Assembly: GCA_031769625.1 (NCBI GenBank)
Contig: JAUIMM010000519.1
Location: 7,515,501 to 7,579,500, forward strand
DNA length: 64,000 nt
Source of the DNA: Taudactylus pleione
Taxonomy: Eukaryota > Chordata > Amphibia > Anura > Myobatrachidae
Direction: 5' to 3'
The number at the start of each line of letters is the position of its first letter. Position 1 is the stretch's first letter. A program made the translations under genes and the position numbers. The notes beneath the pieces are model-generated. The model did not search any database. It was not told the origin of the DNA and saw nothing but the letters and a program-made list of their open reading frames with translations. Shown one piece after another: positions 1-10,500 of the stretch.

Positions 1-474
1 CAGGGAGTCCCCCAGAGCCCGGCTAGTACAGACTCTGGGGTCCCGCCGCGATCCCCAGATCTGTACTGGCGGCGCCAGCGGGGAGAAGGAGCGGCAGCGT
101 GAACATCCTAAAGGACAGCCCCACTGCGACAGGGTGACCCGACTCCGGCCGGGCACCAACTAAAACTGAGGTGCCTGTGGCTCGGGGGCGGGGTATAGAG
201 GAGGACGGACCCAAGTGCATCCTGGGAGCAGTGAAAGCTTTAACTGCGTGGTGCCCGTGGATCCAGATCCAGCTATACCCCATGGTCAACCCTGTGGACC
301 CCCTAAGGACCCTGAAGTAGAAAACTGAGGTGCCTGTGGCTCGGGGGCGAGGTATAGAGGAGGACGGACCCAAGTGCATCCTGGGAGCAGCAAAGCTTTA
401 ACTGCGTGGTGCCCGTGGATCCAGCTATACCCCAAGGTCAACCCTGTGGACCCCCTATGGACCCTGAAGTAGAA
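1..474 (-). mobile_element. Terminal part of a divergent DIRS-like element with duplicated ITR
   Basis: Positions 1–474 resemble the 5' (right-hand) ends of the three DIRS copies at 27160, 40295 and 52491. They share the 'actccggccgggcacca' segment, the 'cgggggcggggtata' block, the 'tgcatcctggga' block and the closing 'ccctgaagtagaaa'. The terminal repeat occurs twice in tandem, at about 165–323 and 323–474, with small differences between the two. The coding part, if present, lies left of the window. The short open frames here are non-coding by-products. The family link is seen directly; the reason for the duplication is unknown. Confidence 0.75.
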
Positions 475-1025
475 ATATATTTACACAAGAACAATGGAAA
501 CGGCACATTTATTCCAATTCTGTATGAAATGCACAGAACACAAACAGGCACATATGGGCCTTATTTAGAGTTAGAAGTAAATCCAACAGGAAGGTAAAAT
601 TTTGCACCTTGGCAAAACCATTTTGCTCTGCACAGGAACAAATTTAAAATGTGCAGACAGAGTTCTAGATGGTCATTTCTCGGCTCAACTAAGTTATAGT
701 GTAAAAATAAAGCTACCCAGTACTTGTATACTGCCAATATTATCCATGTATGCTAACAAAATTCCATCTGCATTCTAACATTGTCTGGTATGCAGTCACA
801 ACGACTGCCTTCAGCATATTGACAAAAGGTAGACATTGATGATGTCGAAATGGTTAAAAGGCCGACATTGTCATGTTTAGGGAGAGAATGAGAAGTAAGA
901 CCATGTTAACATTACAACTGTGGAACATATATACCAAACCCGGTTTGTCCAGGCACAAAGTTATACCCCCTTAAGCTGAATTTGCTCCGAATACTAAACA
1001 AGATGCTTTGTACATAGTACATTAC
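475..1025. other. NCAPG intron, no gene recognised
   Basis: AT-rich intronic sequence between the DIRS fragment and the most 3' NCAPG exon in the window. I see no exon of the NCAPG C-terminal tail here and no clear repeat termini. Confidence 0.5.
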
Positions 1026-1161
1026 CTTCCCCATTATCTTGCTCATTAGAAGTACTTGTGGTTGTCTGTGTGACCGTGCCATCCTCCTTTGGATTCAGAC
1101 TGTTGTTTAATTGTATCTTTACTTTCTCTATCGCCCTTTGGCACACTTTATCCGTAATATC
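1026..1161 (-). CDS. NCAPG: NCAPG coding exon 12 of 12 in window (condensin I CAP-G)
   Basis: Reads on the minus strand from an acceptor 'ttttgtag' at 1162 to a donor 'gtaatg' at 1025. It encodes 45 codons plus one base (phase 0 in, phase 1 out), beginning DITDKVCQRAIEKVKIQL. This corresponds to the vertebrate CAP-G stretch just after the last HEAT-like repeats (human …CLRALEKIKIQLEKG…). The rest of the exon is rich in T, S, N, E and D and matches the start of the disordered C-terminal tail. The next exon(s), with the tail and stop codon, are not in the window. Confidence 0.88.
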
Positions 1162-2549
1162 CTACAAAATATAAGACGGTCAAAAATAAATCAAACATAC
1201 CCTGGCCCTGAGATGTGTAAATATGAAGAGAACAAATAGCACTGGGAGTTACCTATTGTAGAAGACATTTATGCTGGTCTTCTAACAAAACCACCTACAA
1301 CGTTAGAGTAATAGAGTGAAGCATACAATGTTGTAGAAAAAAAAAAAAAAAAAAAGAGGATTGCCTGGGATATAATACATATTAGATATTACCCTCTGTG
1401 CCACCTTTATAGACTAATTGTGTAAGGCTGGGTACACACGTAAAGATTTTAAGTCCAACCATTCAACTAGTTGATTGGTTGGAATGAAAATCTGGTAACG
1501 TATGGGAGTAAATGATGATCAGCAATTTGCTCCTAAATGCCAGAAAACAGATGAAATTGGTCGTCAGACAAGATTGTTAAATGTTTGATCTAAACAATTT
1601 GTTCAAACAACAGTTTTTGTCCATTTTCCGGCCTTTGGGAGCAAATTGCTGATTGTCATTTGCTTTCATACCTTACCAGATTTTCATTCCAACCAATCAC
1701 ATAGTTGGCTGGTTGGACAGAAAATCTTTACGTGTGTATGCAGCTTAAGGATTAAGTAACCACAATGTGGCTACTGATGTGATTGGCACCTGCATCTATT
1801 AGTTGCTGCATCTTTCAGATCAAATTCACTGGGACCTGCTGACCTTGATGAAGTACAGATGTGTTCTCCTACAACTAGCCTCAATATGTTGTGTGGCACA
1901 AGACGCCTGGCACAACTGAGAGGACACTTGGTGTGAAAACAGGATTTTTGTACTCATCAGTAAAATCCCATTCTCCTTCCTCCGCTGGGGGGGGACACTG
2001 GAACACCACTGGGGGTCTATCCCAGATAAGAGTGGGGCAACCCAAAAAGTGTTTGCTTGCTCTAAGTGAAGGAAAAAAAAAGCTGTGGCCACTGCATCAT
2101 ACTGTAGCACTTTGTATACAGGTTCACACAGTCGCACACAGTGTCACATATCAAATGAATCAGTACAGTCTCGTGAAGCTGCTTCCCATATCCATTTGCG
2201 ATAAAGATGTATATTTGGGCAAAAGACAAAAAAAAAGACGATTGGCGTAAGCCAAGTCAGACGGGACTTGGCGCGCCACGAAGGGGGTGTTTTGGTGCGA
2301 CTGCAGCAATAGTTTGTGAGGACACATCTGTATGCTGCTGGCAAATAAGTATGCTCCGTTGTTTGAGAAACTGTTGCCATGATAATAGAGCTTAATAATT
2401 TTGCTGTTCATGCTAATTGGGATGTGAAAGACCCCACACACTGTAGCAAGACTCCTTATTGCAATCAAACTGAAACAACTGGACCAATGGGTGAAACGCA
2501 CAGGGACCTGCAGCAGGCTGTGCGTGTCCATCAGTCATAACAATCTTAC
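1162..2549 (-). other. NCAPG intron with an inverted-repeat element and unassigned repeat-like DNA
   Basis: Contains a poly(A) run (about 1340–1357), the inverted-repeat element at 1430–1747, and repeat-like sequence at about 1930–2390. The part at 1938–2040 ('gtactcatcagtaaaat' followed by a G-run and 'acactgg') looks like the end of some other retroelement, but I could not place it. No additional exon is seen. Confidence 0.5.
1430..1747. mobile_element. MITE-like inverted-repeat element
   Basis: The left end 'ggctgggtacacacg' is mirrored by 'cgtgtgtatgcagc' at the right. The arms continue inward: 'ttggttggaatgaaaatctgg' on the left is matched by 'ccagattttcattccaacca' on the right, and 'agcaatttgctcc' by 'gggagcaaattgct'. 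Flanks are TAA on the left and TTA on the right, which would fit a 3–4 bp TA-rich target site. No transposase frame, so it is non-autonomous. Confidence 0.65.
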
Positions 2550-2711
2550 CTCTAGAGCGACATCCAGAATGGGTAGCAGATCCTTTGAATTATCTTTTGA
2601 CAACTCAAGAGAACTCAAGAATTTGGCATATAAACGTACATCTGGAGACGTAGGGTCTTTTATTATTTCATTACACATTTTTAAAGCCAAGCTGTCATGC
2701 ACTGTGGAAAC
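2550..2711 (-). CDS. NCAPG: NCAPG coding exon 11 of 12 in window
   Basis: Minus-strand exon of 54 codons, phase 0 on both sides, with acceptor 'ctctttcag' at 2712 and donor 'gtaagatt' at 2549. It begins VSTVHDSLALKMCNEI and contains LSSLEL and SKDLL. It aligns without gaps to vertebrate CAP-G (human …TVHDNLAMKICNEI…LSSLEL…AKDLL…). It belongs to the C-terminal HEAT-repeat region that packs against the kleisin CAP-H in condensin I. Confidence 0.92.
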
Positions 2712-2873
2712 CTGAAAGAGATCAGGAAGTATTAAGACACGTAACCCGGCAAAGGTTGTACCTATATACATCCTAGGAGGGTTATTTCCCTTATAAATAA
2801 GACCAGTTGCCTTCTACATAGCACTGTACTGTTTATATATCGGTCCGCATAATTAAAACAAGTATACAATTAC

Positions 2874-3048
2874 CTGATAGTCCTGAGATGATTTATTTTG
2901 TGACTTTAATCCACTTGGTCTTGTAAGATCGACCAGTAACTCCGCAACATTGGCGACATCAATGTTTGCCAGCGGAGAGGAGGCTGGTGCGTTGAATAGC
3001 GTTTGAAGGGTGGGAAAGAAAGCTTCTTCAAAGCATTCCTGGTTTGTA
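2874..3048 (-). CDS. NCAPG: NCAPG coding exon 10 of 12 in window
   Basis: Minus-strand exon of one base plus 58 codons (phase 2 in, phase 0 out), with acceptor 'tcccatag' at 3049 and donor 'gtaattg' at 2873. It carries TNQECFEEAFFPTLQTL and VANVAELLVDLTRPSGL, near-identical to human CAP-G. The first T completes an Arg codon split with the upstream exon, exactly as the protein alignment requires. The intron to exon 11 is only 162 bp. Confidence 0.95.
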
Positions 3049-3532
3049 CTATGGGAGAAGGGAAACGTGGTCATCGGAGCTGCCAGTAGGGACTAATTTC
3101 CAGTCCTCATTTTTAGGAAATTACACGTTGTGAACATTTTCTGTCCTGAACACGTGTGAAAGTGTAAAGTCTGCATAGACCTAAAACAGCTTTTCACTTT
3201 GCATGCATAAGAAATATCCTCTTCATTCAAGTCCCGCTTTCTTTCCACCCTCAAAAGACACCATTCTCTCTCCTATCCCTCCAAGTTTGCTGCCGGGATG
3301 ACATCTTCTACTCCTCCCCTCCTCCTTTGCAGTACCTTTAGATTTAGAATAAGACCCTCTATCATGGTTTCTTCATAAATATTTAAAATGATATACTATA
3401 TAACATTGTAGCCCTATATGAAAACACACAGAAAGAAAAAAAAAAAATACATGACAAGACTAATAACCCTATACACTATTACATACTCATATGCAGGGTG
3501 TAGTATTGATAAAGTGTGAATGGCAAGCTTAC
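3049..3532 (-). other. Short NCAPG intron
   Basis: A 484-bp intron with a pyrimidine-rich stretch and an A-run near 3437–3447. Nothing else recognised. Confidence 0.6.
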
Positions 3533-3714
3533 CGGCTAGAATAGGCAAATATCGGGAAGAAAACCCCCAGACAGTGCCTCAGTTTTGTATCCTCCTCAGT
3601 CACCGGATTGTACCAAAGTAGAACCAAACGAGAAAGGAGCTTGGCACTTATCAGCCTTCCAGAGAACATCAGCTTCGCTAGCCCTTCAGCCGTCTCTGTC
3701 CTTATTTCTGGAAT
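3533..3714 (-). CDS. NCAPG: NCAPG coding exon 9 of 12 in window
   Basis: Minus-strand exon of 60 codons plus two bases (phase 0 in, phase 2 out), with acceptor 'taataaag' at 3715 and donor 'gtaagc' at 3532. It contains ETAEGLAKLMFSGRL, LLWYNPVTEED and RHCLGVFFPIFAYSS, among the most conserved stretches of vertebrate CAP-G. They form HEAT repeats of the condensin I subunit, which acts on mitotic chromosomes. Confidence 0.96.
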
Positions 3715-3894
3715 CTTTATTAAAGCCCGACAAAAAACAGACAAATGCATAAAAAAATATTAGTACAAGATGAGAAGTACAGATATAGGATCTTTTATCT
3801 GGGAAATCATTATCCAGAAACAACAATCATATAGTAAATAAGGAATATATAGCTGTTACTTAGTGGTAATGTCATACTTATAAACAATTACCAC

Positions 3895-4175
3895 CAAGTA
3901 CCTCCTCGGCAGGCAGTCGGGAAGCCGACGGACGCAATCCCGACTGCCTATTCCCGGCAAGTGTCTAATGACAGGCGTCGAAATCCCGAGAGCCTGTCAT
4001 TAGACCTATGCAGGGAGCCAGACACCCGGCTTACCAATCAAAGGCAAGCTGGGCGCGGACAGCCCGCTGGGGAGGGTTAGGCACCCCCCACGGGAAGTTA
4101 GGGTTAGGCTAGGGGAAGGGGGGGTTAGGCACCCCTGGGGGAGGTTAGGGTTAGGCACTCCCTAACCATGCGGCC
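3895..4175. repeat. Dispersed repeat with 'ggttaggcac' motifs
   Basis: Opens with a hairpin-prone block ('ggcaggcagtcgggaag', and 'taatgacaggc' paired with 'gcctgtcatta') and continues into several 'gggttaggcac' units at about 4076–4166. A related block lies at 63140–63300. The repeats are not telomeric arrays, because the hexamer is not maintained. Confidence 0.55.
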
Positions 4176-4321
4176 GGCAGTAAATCATACTGATTCCGCC
4201 TCCTCCTATAGCACTGAAGACTGTTGATGGGACATGTGTGGGGATTTCTTACAACGTAATTTAGTCTTTTTTAAGCATATTGTTCTGAATTACATGAATT
4301 CCCCTTATCCACAACACATTG

Positions 4322-4415
4322 AGGTAAATTTACTAAAGTGAGAGTTTGTAGAAGTGGAGATGTTGCCCATAGCAACATCTCCACTTCTACAAACTCTCAC
4401 TTTAGTAAACATACC
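4322..4415. repeat. Near-perfect palindrome (foldback MITE)
   Basis: The left arm 4322–4366 ('taaatttactaaagtgagag'…'ggagatgttgc') is mirrored almost base for base by 4372–4415 ('gcaacatctcc'…'ctcactttagtaaa') around the 5-nt loop 'ccata'. It shares its arms ('tttactaaag', 'agatgttgcccat') with the longer inverted-repeat element at 34509–34692, so it looks like a foldback-deleted member of that family. Confidence 0.8.
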
Positions 4416-4422
4416 ACCTTAA

Positions 4423-5287
4423 GTCCACGATTAGCTACCACCCCAATTCGCTTCCAACAAATCCAGTTATTTCTGTTACATCGAGTTTATTTAACCCCTG
4501 ATCGCCTGTTCCAAGTTTGGGGGACATTCAGATTCCAATTGCCTTAAATGCAATGCCCTAGAATTATGTAATTCCGGGAAAAAATACTCAGAGTAATCTC
4601 CTCTACAGGAGTCCCATGGGCTGTTCTTACTCCTATTGTTTGCACACTTGGAATTATAGAGGAACACTTGCTTGATAGACACACTCATCAGTATGTACTG
4701 AATGTCTGTATGCTGGCCAAAGTTTGTATTGCCCGCTCTTGGATGGCTTCTACGGGGCCGGAGTATCATGATTGGTTATCCCTAGTCTCCACCACACTTG
4801 CGCATGAGAAATATACTTATTTGGCTAGGAATGCTGAATCTAAATTTAGCTGCATATGGGCCAAATGGCTTGACTCTGCCTATACTCAGATATCACATGA
4901 GCTGCAATCTGTCAATAATTCTACATCTAGCTCTACTATGTAGTGGCCCTTGGGGGGGAAATAACGATACACAACCACTTGTTAGTGTGTGCATTTCTTT
5001 ATTTGCAACCTGTTTTTCTTTGCATATTTATAAGTAAGTGTTTAAAATGTATATGTATGACTATTGTTATAAATAATGGTTATATGCTAGCCGGTTTGTC
5101 CATTGTAATATGACATCAACTGATATGTAATCCGTATATCTTTTTATTTCTTTCCTATGGTTTGTTTAGTTTTTTTTTTTTCTAATTTTTACTGTTTGAT
5201 CTGTTTTTGTTTTTCTATGAAAATCAATACTTAATTAAAAAAATAAATAAAATATATATACACATATACACACAGATACATACACAC
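4423..5287 (+). mobile_element. 5'-truncated L1 fragment (ORF2 C-terminus and 3' end)
   Basis: Flanked by the 10-bp direct repeat 'accaccttaa' at 4413–4422 and 5288–5297, as expected for target-primed insertion. The translated frames (for example IRFQQIQLFLLHRVYLTP near 4450 and HQYVLNVCMLAKVCIARS near 4683) match the C-terminal region of the L1 ORF2 at 7584–8369, which has IRFQQIQLFILHRTYLTP and QYVINLCTLAKVVIARS. Several frameshifts and stops break the frame, and the 3' tail is A-rich (about 5220–5260). Inserted just beside the palindrome at 4322–4415. Confidence 0.85.
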
Positions 5288-5625
5288 ACCACCTTAACGA
5301 CTCAAGCTACATCTGAATATTAATTGTGAGTGGATCAGATTAACACTGCAGCTTCAGATGCTGCATAGTAGCATGTGCCATGTGACCTGCATGTGCAATT
5401 TCCAGGGGTGACCTGCTGTATAATCTAGTCTTCTTACCAGCAATGTGAACACAGTGCCCCACCACTGACACTAAACCCAGTCATTGCTACAGTAGGCAGG
5501 AATTATTTTCCAAAAGCGGACTACGGCAATTGATTTCTCCTCTTGTTATGTGTAGTAAGAAATATTTCCACACTTGCAGTATGCTACACACTAGGGACAG
5601 ATGGAGCCGTCTGATCACTACCCAC

Positions 5626-5910
5626 CTCACTGTCCAGGAAGTCTGAGAACAACTTCAAGATGGAATTCATGGCTGACATTTCTGCTTTTACTTCTTCATC
5701 CTCATCAGCAGTCTTATTGGCTGGCGAGTCTGGCTGCTCTGTCTCAGAGGTGTTCTCGGATGGGTCATGTGTGTTCTCACCAGGCTTGTTGGGAGGATCT
5801 TCGTGGCCATCTTTGTTGGGCTTTAAGATTTCAAGCCCAAACATTAGGAGGAGATCAAACACTGCATTCAGGGCACTGGCTCTCACCTTCACCTCATCAA
5901 GATGTGCAAT
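5626..5910 (-). CDS. NCAPG: NCAPG coding exon 8 of 12 in window (with acidic linker)
   Basis: Minus-strand exon of 95 codons, phase 0 on both sides, with acceptor 'gttttcacag' at 5911 and donor 'gtgggt' at 5625. It starts IAHLDEVKVRASALNAVFD and ends SILKLFSDFLDSE; both blocks align with human CAP-G (…ISALKAIFD… and …LLSDFLDSE…). Between them sits a hydrophilic linker of about 45–50 residues, rich in E, D, N, P, S and T, with little similarity to the mammalian one. It is probably a flexible loop between HEAT repeats. The open frame runs past the exon at both ends, but the splice signals and protein alignment fix these limits. Confidence 0.93.
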
Positions 5911-6112
5911 CTGTGAAAACATCACAGAACACAGGATAGTGTGGTTGTAATATAAAGTGGAAAGCTAAGTTAGACACGCTTACTAAAAGATGTAAAGACC
6001 TTAAATAGAAAAGGCAATTGTTACAGAAGACCCAACACATTTATCTGATAGTTTAAATCACTTGTCAGTAGCCTGTTCTTAATGCCGGTGCTCTAAACAT
6101 GTATCATACTCA

Positions 6113-6226
6113 GGGGGAGATGCACTAAGCCTTGGAGAGAGACCGTCCCTTTACAGTGTTTGAAAAATGAGTTAGGAGCAGATTGGTTGATACTTTCTCT
6201 CTACAAAGCTTAGTACATCTACCCCC
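6113..6226. mobile_element. Short MITE-like inverted repeat
   Basis: 'gggggagatgcactaagcc' on the left pairs with 'gcttagtacatctaccccc' on the right; the arms continue through 'ggagagag' and 'ctctctac'. About 114 bp, no coding capacity. Confidence 0.6.
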
Positions 6227-6430
6227 ATGTCTTGCGGATGATGTCATATACAGAGTGAACGTGCAGCACAATACAGTGCAAGGAAAACACATTGCATAGT
6301 GCTGCACTGGCTCTGTCTGCTCACGTGTGTGCAAGTACAAGATAGCAACGTCTCTGAGACAGGTGCTTCACCTCAAGCCAATAATACAGACTGCTGGGAA
6401 GTGAGTGGGCTTACTCCACCAGACACCTAC

Positions 6431-6433
<3 letters not shown>

Positions 6434-6479
<46 letters not shown>
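6434..6479. repeat. (CA)n microsatellite
   Basis: Uninterrupted CA dinucleotide run of about 23 units inside an NCAPG intron. The histidine/threonine open frame across it is an artefact. Confidence 0.95.
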
Positions 6480-6483
<4 letters not shown>

Positions 6484-6655
6484 TCAATAATTAAAAGCAT
6501 TTGTAATAAAAATACAAAACCTCCAAGCTATGAGTGATCTTCCCATTCTCCTATATTTGGGGCAAAACAAGCAGCTATAAAACCTCATCATATACAGCTG
6601 GCAATGTCACATGCTACACACGATGGAATACAGCAGCTACAGATGCATTTCTTAC

Positions 6656-6775
6656 TTGTAAAAGCAGAGTTAGGTGTCGTTTTGCGAAGTCCTTGTTCTG
6701 TAGCGCACAGCAGCCAATGCACAGCACTGCCATGTTTCTTACAGAAGGATGAACATTCGTTATACCTGGAAGGAC
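6656..6775 (-). CDS. NCAPG: NCAPG coding exon 7 of 12 in window
   Basis: Minus-strand exon of 40 codons, phase 0 on both sides, with acceptor 'tcatag' at 6776 and donor 'gtaagaaa' at 6655. It encodes VLPGITNVHPSVRNMAVLC followed by CCALQNKDFAKRHL. This matches human CAP-G (ILPG…HPVVRNLAVLCLGCCGLQNQDFARKH…). The longest open frames across this stretch are in other frames; the true frame is identified by the alignment and compatible splice phases. Confidence 0.95.
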
Positions 6776-6960
6776 CTATGACAAAACAGAAAAACAATGT
6801 ACAAATAACAGACCACATTTTTTGGACAGGAAAAAGCCCTACACAGCTGAACATTTCTGTCTAGCTATGAAAGGTAAAGTAGCCTTAATAAATAGATCAG
6901 TGGGCTGCATATTAGGCACAGCATTAGGTTATCTTACTGTGACAACTATTGGCAAAGTTA

Positions 6961-7224
6961 TTATCCTTTATTTATAATGGCGCCACAAAGGTTCCTCAGC
7001 ACCTTACACAGTACATAAATGAGCACACAAGAAAAACAGTTAATAGTAATACAAAACAATGCAGGATATGGACATAGCTTAGCTGCATAACACAAGCAGC
7101 AGGGCCTCAGCAACCAAATGTTGGCTGCCAATTGGGGAGTTAGGAGTACTGTAAATTATACTATAAGTAGGGATAGGAGAAGCACGTGAGGGACGAGGGC
7201 CCTGCTCGTGAGAGCTTACATTCT
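6961..7224. repeat. SINE-like dispersed repeat, left part (split by L1)
   Basis: Starts near 'tttatttataatggcgcc' and includes 'gccctgctcgtgagagcttacattct'. It continues after the L1 at 13541–13630 ('aaaggggaggggcagatag'). A relative lies at 25456–25799 ('tttattaacag', 'gccctgctcgcaagcttacaatct'). No coding capacity. The family name is not known to me. Confidence 0.6.
7210..7224. repeat. Target-site duplication of L1-A (left)
   Basis: 'gagagcttacattct', identical to 13541–13555. Confidence 0.92.
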
Positions 7225-7583
7225 TTTTTTTTAAATTGAGTAAATTTTTTATTTTAGTTTTAAAACATACCATACAAGCATAAATTACATACATATTAAC
7301 ATGTACATAACATGCATACATATCAAATAACATCAGTAGTAACAGGCATATACAAATAGTTAGAGTAGATATCTCATCCCACTGACTTGAGTGATTAAAA
7401 AAAAAAGAACAGAATATATATATGCATATAAACAGATATAATTTTCTAAAACATACATACTAACTAATAACAGTTTACAACTGTGATGTACTTAGCACAC
7501 TTAAAAAACAGTGTTAATGTTGTTATTATTGATACTGATATTGCCGCATAATAGAAAACTTCCCAATAGAACATTAGAGCCAA

Positions 7584-10500
7584 TTATGAGTCACTGGGTG
7601 TCTCATAGAAACTAGATTGAAGCCATCTATTCCATATCTTCTCAAACTTAGACTCAGACTTTCGTGAGATATAAATATATTTCTTATGCATCACCGTAGA
7701 AATAACAAGTGATTTCCATGTCGCATATTCAGGTCCCATAGAAGACAACAATGATCTAGCTATGACAACTTTTGCCAATGTACACAGATTAATAACGTAT
7801 TGGGTAGTATGTTTATCCCAAATTTCACAAGGTATTATTCCTAGAACACATGCGCTAGGTGTTACTATAGAGATAGGGACACCAGTAGTGGCCATAGTTT
7901 GTAGAATTCTGTTCCAGAATGTACTTATGACGGAACACTCCCAAATCAAATGCCAGAAAGTACCACTGAGTAAAGCACACTTAGGACAGATATCGTTTAT
8001 CCTTCCAGCAAACTTCATAAGCCTAACGGGTGTGAGATAAGTCCTATGCAGAATGAATAGCTGTATCTGTTGAAATCTAATTGATGCAGTAGAGCTTCTC
8101 GGAGACCCCATGGCAAGGCTCCAGGACTCATCACTCATAGGACCCACATCAGACATCCAACGTTCCCGAAGACCAGGAAGGTCCGAACAATGATGAGCGG
8201 ACATAAGATAAGAGTATATACTAGATATAATTTTACGGGACCCCGTAGACAACAATAACTTTTTAATAGGAGAGTAATATATTTGGCGAAGAGTCCGAGA
8301 ATTGGGCAGATAGTGCATGTCGCAATTGAAGATATCGGTAAAAATAGGAGCTAGGTAAACAAAATTCATCCCTTAACTGAGTAAAGGATTTACGAATACC
8401 ATTATCATACAATTGTCCCAAAGAGAACAACCCTTTAGAACCCCATACTCTCTCTGTTTGTAAATAAGACAACTCATCTAATGTTTTGGAGTTCCACAGT
8501 GAAGTGTCTGGGTCTACACCTTCATACTTGACCATTTTTGAAATTAGCCTCCAGATGTAAATAGCTTGATAAAACACAGGAGGATCATTTTTACAGTATC
8601 CCTCTGCAAGTAATGCCTGTAAAGGGGTTCCAGCGAAGCCTGGGAGACCATTACAGATATCAAGTCACCCACCGGGCCACCCTGCAACCATATTCTCAAA
8701 TGTGCCAATTGAGATGCAAGATAATATAATCTAAAATGAGGGAGAGCGAGTCCACCCAAAAGCCGGGATCTAGTTAAGAGTATTCAATTGAATCCTGGGA
8801 CGCTTGTTCAGCCAGACCAGAGAGGAGATCAAACTGTTTAGTTTCCTAAATATGGATAGTGGTATATAAATAGGAGATTGTTGCAATACATATAGGAATT
8901 TAGGCTGCACGATCATTTTTACCAAATTAATTCCACCAGTCAGTGTCAAAGGAAGTTTAACCCAGGTGCGAGATTTCATTCGGAGATATTCATGGTTGGA
9001 TATTCAGAGAGATATAATCCTGCGGAGAATTAGTAACCCAAATTCCCAAATATTTAAAGCGGTCTACCCACTGAAGGGGAAGAGGTATACTGGGAGATGC
9101 GGGAGGGGCCCCCTTAAGTGGAAGTATGTGGGATTTCCCCAATTAATCTTTAGTCCAGAGTATATACCGAAGGCTGTAATAACCTGGAGCACCGCCGGCA
9201 TGGAGAGAGCATAGTCAGCCAAAAACAATAAAAGGTCATCTGCGTATAAGGCCACAGTGTAATTTCCATTATCTACCCGAAGACCCACTATATCAGGATG
9301 GGATCGCAGTACACATGCCAGCGGTTCCATTGCCAAAGCAAATAGGGCTGGAGACAAGGGGCAACCTTGTCTCGTTCCCCTAGATAAATGGAAGGAGGGT
9401 GAAACATAACCATTTATTGAGATCCGTGCACTAGGGACCATATATAGCAACTGGACCCATTTAATGAAGCGTGGACCTATCCCGAATGCTCGCATAACTT
9501 CCCATAAGAACTGCCATTCTATGGAATCGAAGGCTTTAGCCGCATCTAATGACACTACAACTGAAGATGATTCATCACCATGGGAGATCTGTAGATGTGT
9601 AAATAACCTCCTCAGATTCTCAGAAGTTGATTTCCCGGGTATAAATCCTGTCTGGTCTGGATGAACTATAGTAGCAATAACTCTATTAAGTCGCATAGAC
9701 AGGAGTTTGGTTAGAATTTTAGCGTCAGTGGATATCAGGGATATCGGTCTATATGACTCTGGAAATAGGGGATCTTTTCCAGGCTTCGGAAGTACCACTA
9801 TCACCGCCTCAGACATGGAGGCAGGGAAGATCCCTTCCTCAAACAAAGCATTAAATATGTCCAATAATATGGGAGCAAAAAATAACACATGTTTTCTATA
9901 AACTTCAAGGGGAATACCATCAATTCTGGGAGCTTTGCCACTCAGAAATGATTTAATAGCTGTGTTAATCTCTTCAATAGTGATAGGGACCTCCAATATG
10001 TCGCTGGCCTCAGTAGTAAGGATAGGAAGCTTGGCATTATTTACATAATTCCGCATTTCTGCCTGACTACATTTTAAATCAGATGAGTAGACATTCTTAA
10101 AAAATTTCAGGAACACATCCGCTATTTCAGGGATTGTATCAACTACCAAGCCATCAGCTGATCTCAACTTAGCAATAGTGTTACTAGGTCTGTCTGAGTT
10201 AACCAAGTACGCTAGATAGCTTCCTGACCTGTCACTTTGAAAATATCTGGAATGCGAAGTAAATAATAATCGACAGCTAGTTCGGTCCTGTAAATGAGTA
10301 GTCCATTCTTTTTGAGCATGTAACCATGATACCCTGGAGGATTCTAGCTTATCCACCAGATATGACAACTCTAAAGCTCGGCATCTGGCTTCCAATTCAA
10401 GTTCCCTTTTCCTATAGAATAGTTTCAGCTCTGCCACCCTCTTTATCAGTGATCCTTGCATAAAGGCCTTGAATGCATTCCATATCATATCAATAGGAGC

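Noticed and set aside
23..379. 118-codon frame with repeated MHLGPSSSIPRPRATGTS
   Set aside because: The internal repeat only reflects the duplicated DIRS terminal repeat; there is no gene evidence.
1938..2040. Terminal repeat of another DIRS element
   Set aside because: Some resemblance to retroelement ends ('gtactcatcagtaaaat') but no matching inverse repeat or ICR in the window, so it was not annotated as such.
6421..6490. Histidine/threonine-rich peptide
   Set aside because: Product of the (CA)n microsatellite.
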